DNA of 51,861 nucleotides from Candidatus Rokuibacteriota bacterium. GTDB taxonomy: Bacteria; Methylomirabilota; Methylomirabilia; Rokubacteriales; CSP1-6. The notes beneath the pieces were generated by a model. That model ran no database searches. It was given only the letters and a program-made list of their open reading frames with translations, and had not been told where the DNA came from. The stretch spans positions 1 through 51,861 of the forward strand of contig JACPIQ010000076.1 in assembly GCA_016188005.1 (NCBI GenBank). The letters run 5' to 3'. Position 1 is the stretch's first letter. Every line of letters begins with the position of its first letter. The translations under genes and the position numbers were made by a program. Positions 45,371 to 51,861 of the stretch are shown here, in pieces.

Positions 45371-45738
45371 GGGGTGTTCGAGAAGGTTCGGCTCAAGGAC
45401 ACGGGCGCAGCCCACAGCGTCTGGCCGTTCCAGGTGAGCAGCGGTTGGCTCCAGCGCACGGTCACCCCGAGCGCGCTCGGCGACGCCGTGACGAGGACGT
45501 CGTCCGGGGTGAGGGGCGCGTCGGCGTGGCTGGCCCGGCTGATGACCTGGGCCTGAATGCGCCCGAGAAGGGCGCCGGGCTCGGCATCAGCGGTACGCCC
45601 GGCGGGTCGGGCGTCGACCACCACGCGCTCGATCACCTCGTTGAGCTCGAGATAGCGCCCGCCCGCCGCGACGGCCACCGAGCCGAGCCAGCCGATCACG
45701 GCCAGGACGACGCCCCAGCGCAAGAGTGTCATGACCAT
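45367..45738 (-). CDS. Small membrane-anchored protein
   Basis: 123 residues with one N-terminal membrane helix (LLRWGVVLAVIGWLGSVAVAA) and an extracytoplasmic domain with a late TVRWSQPLLTWNG segment. I do not recognise a family. AGGAG lies before the ATG; a second ATG follows two codons later. Its stop overlaps the next gene (GTGA), so the two are expressed together and probably act together in the envelope. Confidence 0.65.
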   Translation of the reverse strand: MVMTLLRWGVVLAVIGWLGSVAVAAGGRYLELNEVIERVVVDARPAGRTADAEPGALLGRIQAQVISRASHADAPLTPDDVLVTASPSALGVTVRWSQPLLTWNGQTLWAAPVSLSRTFSNTP

Positions 45739-46270
45739 GGTGTTGTCTTCTCCTCGACCCGGGCCCAGGTCCTCGGCGCCCACGGTGGCGAGGCCGGCCC
45801 GGACCATGGGTACGGAACGAGGGAGTGCAGCCCCGGTGCCAACGCGCCCGCACGCGGAGAGGACCCGATGTGTCGGGGACTTGAGCTGCGCGTCACCCCG
45901 TCGACGGTCCGCGAGGCCGGGCGAGCTGCCACTTCTCGTCCAGCGGGGTCCCAGGAATGGTCGAGGCGACCCGGCTCACGCAGAGCCCGCGCCGACGAGA
46001 ACCGCAGGCGTGCCGCTTGCCTGCACCGGGCGTGTGCCGGCGGTGCACCGGGGTGGGGCAGGGGCCCGCCACCCGGACCCCGCGGGATCGACAGCGCGGC
46101 GAGCGCCTGTGTCCTGACTATGCGCTTGACTCTCCCGCGCCGGCGCCCGTAGAGTTGGGCGGCCGTGAAATGGAGAGCGGTTCCGCAAGATGGAATCGGC
46201 CGACGCCGGGGGGGGCGCGCGGGCTCGGCCGGCACGAGGGCGACGGAGATCACCGGGGAGGGAGCAGACG
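45739..46270. other. Divergent intergenic region
   Basis: About 530 bases between the leftward small membrane-protein gene and the rightward TAXI gene. The TAXI promoter is described separately. The rest is GC-rich without recognisable coding sequence; a leftward frame (46253 to 45729) has no family signature. Confidence 0.4.
46126..46155 (+). promoter_or_regulatory. Sigma70-like promoter for the TAXI-TRAP genes
   Basis: TTGACT (46126-46131), 18-nt spacer, TAGAGT (46150-46155). The match is moderate but it is the only pair of this quality upstream of the TAXI gene, leaving a leader of about 110 nt. Confidence 0.5.
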
Positions 46271-47257
46271 ATGATCCGGACGACGACGTCCATCGGTGTC
46301 GTGCTCGTCGTTTCAGTCCTGGCGCTGGCTTCCTGGAGCGAGGCGGCTGACCCGCCGGCGCCCGGCCTCCGTCCGGTGGCGTCGGCCAGTGTCGCCTGGG
46401 GGACCTCGAGCCAGGGCGGCCTGAGCTATCTCGTTGGCGCCGGCTCGGCGTCGGTGCTGGAGAAGCACATCAAGAACGTGAAGTTCACCGCGCTGGTCTC
46501 CTCGGGATCAGCGGAGAACGCGCGCCGGATCCAGGCTGGCGAGTTCCAGTGCGCCCAGATGACAGCCGACACGGCGCATTTCGGATACCACGGCGGACGG
46601 GAGTTCCAGCAGCCACTCGGGAAGCTCCAGTTCGTCAGCAATCTGTGGATTTCCCCGGAGAACGTGATCGTTCCCCGGGAATCGCCGATCAAGTCGCTGG
46701 GGGACCTGCGGGGCCGGCGCATCACCAGCACGCCGGGGTGGGGGGCGACGATCTTCGCTCGCTCGATCCTGGAGGCGGTCGGGCTCAAGAAAGGCGACTA
46801 TGACATGGTGGTGCTCTCGGCGGCCGATGGGGCCACCTCCTTCCGCGATGGCCGGGTGGATGCCGCGATGTGGGCCTTCGGCGTGCCGACGGCGACGCTG
46901 ACCGAGATCGCCCTCTCGAGAGCCATCCGCTTCATCCCCACCGACACCAAGACGGCGCAGGTCATCCGGGAGAAGTACCCGTACTGGTTTCTCTCGACGA
47001 TTCCGCGCGGGGCGTACCGCGGGGTCAGCGAGGACGTGCCGACCATCGCCAACAACAACGTGTTGCTCTGTTCGGCGGACCTCCCCGACGCGCTCGTCTA
47101 CAACATGACCAAGGTCATGTTCCTCCATGCCAGCGAGATCAAGCAGTCGGTTCCGGCCGCGGAAGCCCTGGGTGTCCCGGCGATGGCGGCCTGGCCGGCC
47201 ATCCCCGCGCACCCGGGCGCCCAGCAGTTCTATCGTGAGGCGGGTCTGATCAAGTAG
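46271..47257 (+). CDS. TAXI-family TRAP solute-binding protein
   Basis: 328 residues with a signal peptide (TTSIGVVLVVSVLALASWSEA). TAXI-type features: SVAWGTSSQGGLSYLVGAGS near the start, SAENARRIQAGEFQCAQ, LRGRRITSTPGWGATIFA and AADGATSFRDGRVDAAMWAFG. GGAGGGAG precedes the ATG. It binds a carboxylate-type solute for the fused TRAP membrane protein 24 nt downstream. Confidence 0.92.
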   Translation: MIRTTTSIGVVLVVSVLALASWSEAADPPAPGLRPVASASVAWGTSSQGGLSYLVGAGSASVLEKHIKNVKFTALVSSGSAENARRIQAGEFQCAQMTADTAHFGYHGGREFQQPLGKLQFVSNLWISPENVIVPRESPIKSLGDLRGRRITSTPGWGATIFARSILEAVGLKKGDYDMVVLSAADGATSFRDGRVDAAMWAFGVPTATLTEIALSRAIRFIPTDTKTAQVIREKYPYWFLSTIPRGAYRGVSEDVPTIANNNVLLCSADLPDALVYNMTKVMFLHASEIKQSVPAAEALGVPAMAAWPAIPAHPGAQQFYREAGLIK

Positions 47258-47281
47258 GGCGGCCGGATCGGGCGCCGCCAG

Positions 47282-49186
47282 ATGTGGGATCGGCTGCGGT
47301 CACTCCCGGGGCTGGGGTCGGGAGCCTGGCTGGGGTGGATGACCGCCGCCCTCGCCGTCACCCTCGCGCTGTTCCACGTCGTGACCGCCCAGTTCGGCCT
47401 GTTGCCCGGCCTGAATCAGCGGATCGCCCATCTCACACTCGTCCTGGCGCTCATCTTTGTCTCGAGCGCGAGCAAGACGGCGACCGTGGGCGGGCCGCTC
47501 GGCCTCCGCCGGTCATGGCCACACCTGGGCCTGGCGCTGCTCGCCGTGGTGGCCGGCGGCTACACCTATCTGGTGGAAGAGTCGATCTCGGACTCGAGCC
47601 GGGTCGGGACGATGACGGCGACGGAGCTGGTGGTGGGCAGCATCCTCATCGTCCTCTGCCTCGAGGGCGGCCGCCAGGTGCTCGGCCTGGCGTTCCCGCT
47701 GATCGCTCTGGCGGGGATTGCCTACATCCTCGTGGGCGGCCAGTTGCCTGCGCCGCTGGGCCACCCGCCGGTATCCTTCTCGCGCGCGATCGAGTTCCTC
47801 TACTTCAGCGCGGAGGGGATCTTCGGGCTGGCGCTCGGCGTCTCGGCGACGTATCTGGCGCTGTTCATCATCTTCGGCGCCTTCATGGCCCGGTCCGGGC
47901 TGAACGACTTCACGTTCGACCTGGCTCGTGCCCTCCTGCGCCGGTCGACCGGGGGGCTGGCGAAGATCGCCGTCTCCGGCAGCGGCGTCATGGCCACCGT
48001 GACCGGAAGCGACATGGCGAATGCCGCGGCGATCGGGGCGGTCAGCATCCCGCTCATGATACGCAACGGCTATCCGCCGGCGTTCGCGGCGGCGGTGGAG
48101 GCGGTGGCCTCGAACGGGGCCCAGCTGATGCCGCCGGTGATGGGCACGGCGGCCTTCCTCATGGCCGAGATCGTGAGAGTCCCCTACGGCCACGTCGCGC
48201 TGGCCGCGGCCCTGCCGGGGGCGCTCTACTACGTCCTCGTCTACGCGATCATCCACCTCCGGGCGGCCCGGCTCGGCCTCCGCGGGAGCGACGAACCGGC
48301 CGCTCGCCCCTGGAGCATCCTGCGCGCCCGGGGGCACCTCCTGCTGCCGATCCCCATCCTGCTCTATCTCGTGACGATGGCCCAGATCTCGATCATGCGG
48401 GCGGCCTACTATTCGCTGCTGTCCGTGGTCCTCGTGACGTTCCTGCGCCGCCGGACCGGGATGAGACCGGCGACGCTGCTCCGTGCCCTGCGCGACGGGG
48501 GTCTCACGCTGACGGGGATCGGTGTGGCGTGCGCGATCGTCGGCATCGTGATGGGCGTGTTCGGGGTGACCGGGCTCGGGTTGCGGCTCTCCGACGCCAT
48601 GATCCAGCTGGCGGCGGGGAATCCCGTGGTCCTCCTCCTGCTGACGGCCCTGGCCAGTCTCGTCCTCGGGACCGGGCTGCCGACGCTCCCGACCTACATC
48701 ATCCTGGCCATCCTGGTGGCGCCGGCCCTCATCCAGCTGGGGATCGATCCGCTCGCGGCCCACCTGTTCATCTTCTACTTCGGCAACGTCTCCTCCGTCA
48801 CGCCGCCCGTTGCCCTGAGCGTGATCATCACCGCCAATATCGCCAGGGCGAACTTCTGGGAGACGGGGTGGCTGTCGATCCGGATGTCCCTGGCCACGTT
48901 CTTGCTGCCGTTTGCCTTCGTCATCGACCCGGCGCTCATCCTCCGAGGCGATCCCGTCAGCGTGATCGTGGCGGCCGGCCTGGCCGGCGGGGGCCTCCTG
49001 GCCCTCGCGGTGGCCCTGGAGGGGTACTGGCGCCGCGAGGTGCCGATCGGGCTCCGGCTCCTGGGGGGCCTCGGAGCGACGATCCTCGTGGTGGCGAAGT
49101 TCCCGGTCGCCCTGGTGGGCGCGGCGCTGGTCGTCCCCGTTGTCTGGCATCAGTGCTGGAAACGTCCGGATCGGGTTCGACCCTAG
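47282..49186 (+). CDS. TRAP transporter permease, fused 4TM/12TM (DctQM-type)
   Basis: 634 residues, a single polypeptide combining the small (DctQ) and large (DctM) membrane parts, as is usual with TAXI systems. The large domain shows GSGVMATVTGSDMANAAAIG and TGLPTLPTYIILAILVAPAL repeats around the transport site. It uses an ion gradient rather than ATP. The start has no strong ribosome site. Confidence 0.93.
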   Translation: MWDRLRSLPGLGSGAWLGWMTAALAVTLALFHVVTAQFGLLPGLNQRIAHLTLVLALIFVSSASKTATVGGPLGLRRSWPHLGLALLAVVAGGYTYLVEESISDSSRVGTMTATELVVGSILIVLCLEGGRQVLGLAFPLIALAGIAYILVGGQLPAPLGHPPVSFSRAIEFLYFSAEGIFGLALGVSATYLALFIIFGAFMARSGLNDFTFDLARALLRRSTGGLAKIAVSGSGVMATVTGSDMANAAAIGAVSIPLMIRNGYPPAFAAAVEAVASNGAQLMPPVMGTAAFLMAEIVRVPYGHVALAAALPGALYYVLVYAIIHLRAARLGLRGSDEPAARPWSILRARGHLLLPIPILLYLVTMAQISIMRAAYYSLLSVVLVTFLRRRTGMRPATLLRALRDGGLTLTGIGVACAIVGIVMGVFGVTGLGLRLSDAMIQLAAGNPVVLLLLTALASLVLGTGLPTLPTYIILAILVAPALIQLGIDPLAAHLFIFYFGNVSSVTPPVALSVIITANIARANFWETGWLSIRMSLATFLLPFAFVIDPALILRGDPVSVIVAAGLAGGGLLALAVALEGYWRREVPIGLRLLGGLGATILVVAKFPVALVGAALVVPVVWHQCWKRPDRVRP

Positions 49187-49197
49187 ACGGCGCCCGC

Positions 49198-49215
49198 GCC
49201 CTCGCCCGAGAGGGC
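49198..49215. terminator. Weak hairpin between convergent genes
   Basis: GCCCTC (49198-49203) and GAGGGC (49210-49215) form a 6-bp stem with a 6-nt loop between the TRAP gene and the leftward hydrolase. No T-run. Confidence 0.3.
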
Positions 49216-49274
49216 ATCGGCCAGGCGCCGCCGGCGGGATCGGCCGCGCGTGATCGAGAAGCCCGGCAGTGGGC

Positions 49275-50087
49275 TCAGGCCAGGCCGCGGTGCCTCGAGA
49301 GGAAGCCCCGCAGCTCCTCCGCGCACCGCTCGGGGGCGGCATCGGCGATGTTGTGCGGCAGCCCGTGGTAGACCACGAACTCGCAGTCCCGGATGCGGTC
49401 GCGGAGCACCTCGTACTGCGCCATCGAGCTGATGGGGTCGTGCTCCGGGACGACGGCGAGCGTCGGGCAGCGGATCCGCCCGAGCGCCTCCGTGAGGTCG
49501 ATCGTCGCCATGAGCGACACGAACCGCGCCAGCAGCTCCGGGCTCGTCTTCGCCGATTCGTCGAGGAACCAGTCGACGAAGCCCGGCTCGACCGTCGCGA
49601 GGTCGAACCGGTCGGCGATCCGGTCGCGGAGAAATCCGCGCACCCCTTTCGCGCGGATCTCGGCGCCCCACCGCTCCGCGTCCACGTTGGAGGGCTTGAG
49701 GCCCGGTGTGCTGGCGAACGCCGCCAGCGTGCGCACGCGTTCGGGGTACCCGATCGCGACCGCCAGCGAGATGATCGCGCCGCCCGACACGCCGGCGAGG
49801 TGGAAGCGCGCGGCACCGAGGTGGTCGGCCAGCTCGATCACGTCGCGGGCGAGCCGGTCGAGCGTCAAGCCGTCCGGCCCCGGGACCTCCGACGCGCCGT
49901 GGCCGCGGAGGTCCGGGCGCACGACGCGGCAGACGCGCCCGAGGATCGGCACCCACGCGTAGAAGCGTCGGGCGCTACCCATCCCGGCGTGCAGCAGGAG
50001 GAGCGTCTCCGGCGGCTTCCACGGGTCGGTGAAGTCGTCGACCAGGTACTCCAGCCGCAGCCCATCGCTCGCCGCGAAGCTCGGCAT
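49275..50087 (-). CDS. Alpha/beta-hydrolase fold enzyme
   Basis: 270 residues. The nucleophile elbow is GVSGG (Ser101), with Asp217 (PEHDP) and His245 (GLPHN) as the rest of the triad and LLLLHAGMGSARRF for the oxyanion region. The 3-oxoadipate enol-lactonase (PcaD)/ester-hydrolase group is a good guess, no more. GGAGGAGGGGAGC leads into the ATG. It stands alone, facing the TRAP genes and divergent from the ABC operon at 50195; the shared intergenic region holds a palindrome that may serve both. Confidence 0.88.
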   Translation of the reverse strand: MPSFAASDGLRLEYLVDDFTDPWKPPETLLLLHAGMGSARRFYAWVPILGRVCRVVRPDLRGHGASEVPGPDGLTLDRLARDVIELADHLGAARFHLAGVSGGAIISLAVAIGYPERVRTLAAFASTPGLKPSNVDAERWGAEIRAKGVRGFLRDRIADRFDLATVEPGFVDWFLDESAKTSPELLARFVSLMATIDLTEALGRIRCPTLAVVPEHDPISSMAQYEVLRDRIRDCEFVVYHGLPHNIADAAPERCAEELRGFLSRHRGLA

Positions 50088-50194
50088 GCTCCCCTCCTCC
50101 ATCGGATCCGCGCCGCGGGTGCCGCGATGCGACGCGCGTCGAAACGCGGGCCCAGCTCGGCCGGGCACCGGGCGGCCCGGTGCCGGTCGAGGTC

Positions 50195-50223
50195 TTGACT
50201 CCTCCAGGAGTTCCCCGTACAGT
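50195..50223 (+). promoter_or_regulatory. Sigma70 promoter of the right-end ABC operon
   Basis: TTGACT (50195-50200), exact 17-nt spacer, TACAGT (50218-50223). Transcription would begin about 50230, just before the palindrome. Confidence 0.65.
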
Positions 50224-50235
50224 GTGGCATCCGCA

Positions 50236-50256
50236 ATACGGAGATAATCTCCGTAT
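50236..50256. promoter_or_regulatory. Perfect 21-bp palindrome, likely IclR-type operator
   Basis: Half-site ATACGGAGAT, a central A, then the exact inverted copy. It lies just after the predicted transcription start. IclR itself binds GGAAATnATTTCC; this site has the same spacing and a near-identical core (GGAGATnATCTCC), so an IclR-family protein is the first candidate. No regulator gene is adjacent within the window. Confidence 0.7.
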
Positions 50257-50298
50257 CTTGGAACCCCCGTCAAGGGGGCAGGAGCCAAGGAGCACGCG

Positions 50299-50415
50299 GT
50301 GAACCAGCGGCAACTGGGGGTCCTGCTGCTCATCGTCGCCGGCGGCGCGGGGGCCGGTCCTGCGTCCCCACGCCCGTGCCACGGCGCGGCGGAGCCCCGA
50401 TGGCCCTCCGCCTAG
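50299..50415 (+). pseudogene. Signal-peptide-only reading frame before the ATPase
   Basis: GTG with AAGGAG 6 nt upstream opens a 38-codon frame: NQRQLGVLLLIVAGGAGAGP is a normal signal peptide, but the frame ends at TAG 15 nt into the ATPase gene. In the other NMT1-type operons a full binding-protein gene accompanies the ATPase and permease. This looks like the remaining front end of such a gene after an internal deletion. It could instead be a real coupling leader peptide. Confidence 0.55.
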
Positions 50416-51191
50416 AGGGCGTCTCCAAGACGTACGGCGCGGCGCACGCGGAGACCGAGACCGCCGCCATCGCGAACATCGACATGGTCATCAACGACCA
50501 CGAGTTCGTCTGCGTCGTCGGTCGCAGCGGGTGCGGGAAGACGACGCTGCTCCGGATGGTGGCTGGGCTCACCACGCCCACCGCCGGGCGGATCGTGCTC
50601 GACGACAGGCCGGTGCGGGGACCGGGGCCGAATCGGGGCGTGGTGTTCCAGGACTACGCGCTCTTCGCGTGGCGTACGGCCGCCGAGAACATCGCGTTCG
50701 GTCCGAAGATGAAGGGCCTGTCCGTTGCGGAGCGTGACAGGATCGTCAAGCGATACGTCAAGCTCGTCGGACTGGAGGGTTTCGAGGACCGCTATCCCTC
50801 CGCGCTGTCGGGCGGAATGCAGCAGCGCGTGGCCGTGGCACGCGCTCTGGCCAACCAGCCGGCGGCGCTCCTGATGGACGAGCCGTTCGCCGCGGTCGAC
50901 GCGCTGACGAGGGCCTCGCTCCAGGAGGAGCTGACGAAGATCTGGCTCGCGGAGCGGCCGATGGTGCTGTTCGTCACGCACAGCGTCGACGAAGCCGTCT
51001 TTCTCGCCGATCGCGTCGTGGTGCTCGGGGACCGTCCCTCGGTGATCGTGGCCGAGTTCCGCGTGAACGTCGATCGCCCCCGGCGCTGGAAGGAGCTGAT
51101 GGACGACCCGGCGTTCAGCGACCTTCGGCACCGGGTCCTGGAGGCGATCGGGCAGGCGGCCGAGACGGCCAACGGAGGAAGCCATGGCTAG
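50400..51191 (+). CDS. ABC transporter ATPase (SsuB/TauB-type)
   Basis: 263 residues. Walker A GRSGCGKTT, signature LSGGMQQR, Walker B LLMDEPFAAVDA and FVTHSVDEA, with a typical nitrate/sulfonate/taurine importer layout. The ATG lies after GCGGAG and inside the short signal-peptide frame, so its translation may be coupled to that frame. The stop TAG overlaps the permease start region. Confidence 0.93.
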   Translation: MALRLEGVSKTYGAAHAETETAAIANIDMVINDHEFVCVVGRSGCGKTTLLRMVAGLTTPTAGRIVLDDRPVRGPGPNRGVVFQDYALFAWRTAAENIAFGPKMKGLSVAERDRIVKRYVKLVGLEGFEDRYPSALSGGMQQRVAVARALANQPAALLMDEPFAAVDALTRASLQEELTKIWLAERPMVLFVTHSVDEAVFLADRVVVLGDRPSVIVAEFRVNVDRPRRWKELMDDPAFSDLRHRVLEAIGQAAETANGGSHG

Positions 51192-51861
51192 CGGGAAGGC
51201 GACGGTTTCCCCGGCGGGTATCGCCCCTCGGCCTGGCGCCGCCGCCCGCCCCCCCCGACGGGCGCTCTCGACCATCGGCACGCTCGTGCTGGGTCCGTTC
51301 GTGCCCCTCCTGATCGTCTGGGAGGTCGTGGCCGACCTCCGGATCTACCCCGCGTACCTCTTCCCCGGCCCATCGGCGGTGGGCATGGCGTTCTGGGAAC
51401 TCGCCGCATCGGGCGCCCTCTGGCCCCACATCGCCGACAGCCTGCTGCGCGCCGTGCTCGGGTTCGTGGCTGGCGTCGCGATCGCGCTCCCCCTGGGGCT
51501 CCTCATGGGCATCAGCCGTCCGATCGCCCGCTACTTCAACCCCCTCGTCATCTTCTTCCAGGCGATTCCCGGTCTCGCCTGGATCCCGCTCGTCATCCTC
51601 TGGCTCGGCATCGGCTACAAGGCCGTGACCTTCATCATCTTCATCAGCGTGTTCTTCCCGGTGCTCCTCAATACCATCGTCGGCGTGAGGGCGATCCGGG
51701 CGACGGTCATCGAGGCCGCCCGGACCCTCGGCGCGTCGCGTCTGGCGCTGGTCCGGGAGATCTACATCCCCGGCGCCCTGCCGTCCATCATGGCCGGCTT
51801 CCGTCTGGGCTTCGGCTTCGGGTGGCGCGCGCTGGTGGCGGGCGAGATGATCGCGTCCTCG
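51184..51861 (+). CDS. ABC transporter permease (SsuC/TauC-type), N-terminal part (runs off window)
   Basis: 226 codons with no stop before the window ends. A 35-residue hydrophilic N-terminus precedes the first helix (LVLGPFVPLLIVWEVV). The EAA loop reads VIEAARTLGASRLALVREIY. The start overlaps the last 8 nt of the ATPase gene. Its binding protein may be lost (see the short frame upstream) or encoded further right. Confidence 0.92.
   Translation, partial: MASGKATVSPAGIAPRPGAAARPPRRALSTIGTLVLGPFVPLLIVWEVVADLRIYPAYLFPGPSAVGMAFWELAASGALWPHIADSLLRAVLGFVAGVAIALPLGLLMGISRPIARYFNPLVIFFQAIPGLAWIPLVILWLGIGYKAVTFIIFISVFFPVLLNTIVGVRAIRATVIEAARTLGASRLALVREIYIPGALPSIMAGFRLGFGFGWRALVAGEMIASS

Noticed and set aside
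47513-49816. Open frame of 767 codons on the minus strand
   Set aside because: Antisense to the TRAP permease and partly out of frame with the hydrolase; composition is Arg/Asp/Gly/His-rich, typical of a shadow.

Overview
This is a gene-dense, very GC-rich chromosomal segment (GC-rich third codon positions, many GTG starts and one likely TTG start, 1-4 nt stop/start overlaps). It carries no rRNA, tRNA, CRISPR array or insertion sequence that I can see. The content (several hydantoinase/oxoprolinase HyuA-HyuB pairs, many ABC and TRAP uptake systems, amidohydrolases, a glycine-zipper lipoprotein) resembles uncultured soil bacteria such as Rokubacteria/Methylomirabilota. That assignment is inference from style and content, not from a marker gene.

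Layout. (1) 1-3226, minus strand: IclR regulator, HyuA and the start of HyuB. (2) 3389-6540: housekeeping and envelope genes, including an SRPBCC protein, a Tyr/Pro-rich secreted protein, a glycine-zipper lipoprotein and a Tat-exported intradiol dioxygenase. (3) 6744-9270: a zinc ribbon, then a structured leader and a three-gene operon of ATP-grasp ligase, 1-Cys peroxiredoxin and beta-carbonic anhydrase. (4) 9333-25122: a divergent catabolic supercluster. Leftward run a UGSC-like fusion protein, a DRE-TIM lyase, a DUF6282 hydrolase and an orphan binding protein. Rightward, from a good sigma70 promoter, run a binding protein, AtuA, DUF4387, HyuA, HyuB, ATPase, two permeases and a flavin-dependent oxidoreductase. 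(5) 25136-25300: a decayed adenylate-cyclase fragment. (6) 25489-35173: GntR regulator, amidohydrolase, binding protein, HyuA, HyuB, ATPase, permease and a PLP enzyme close to dialkylglycine decarboxylase. (7) 35545-42130, minus strand: an operon of dihydropyrimidinase-like enzyme, iron/polyamine-type ABC importer with a fused permease, 6-oxocamphor-hydrolase-like crotonase and a carboxymuconolactone-decarboxylase-like protein. (8) 42615-45738: a cold-shock gene behind a promoter and intrinsic terminator, a zinc ribbon, and two secreted or anchored proteins of unknown role. (9) 46271-50087: a TAXI-type TRAP transporter and a convergent alpha/beta hydrolase. (10) 50195-51861: a promoter with a perfect palindrome, a signal-peptide-only reading frame, and an ABC ATPase and permease running off the end.

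Taken together the window is a set of separately regulated catabolic islands, each pairing its own importer with enzymes that open cyclic amides or C-C bonds. The most interesting items are: the supercluster with its UGSC-like protein that has lost the UGSC motif; the HyuAB plus dialkylglycine-decarboxylase-like operon, which could form a route for 5,5-dialkylhydantoins or similar compounds; the possible attenuator before the cold-shock gene; and remnants showing gene loss (cyclase fragment, signal-peptide-only frame). Coordinates and translations come directly from the sequence; family assignments rest on recalled motifs and were not checked by database search.
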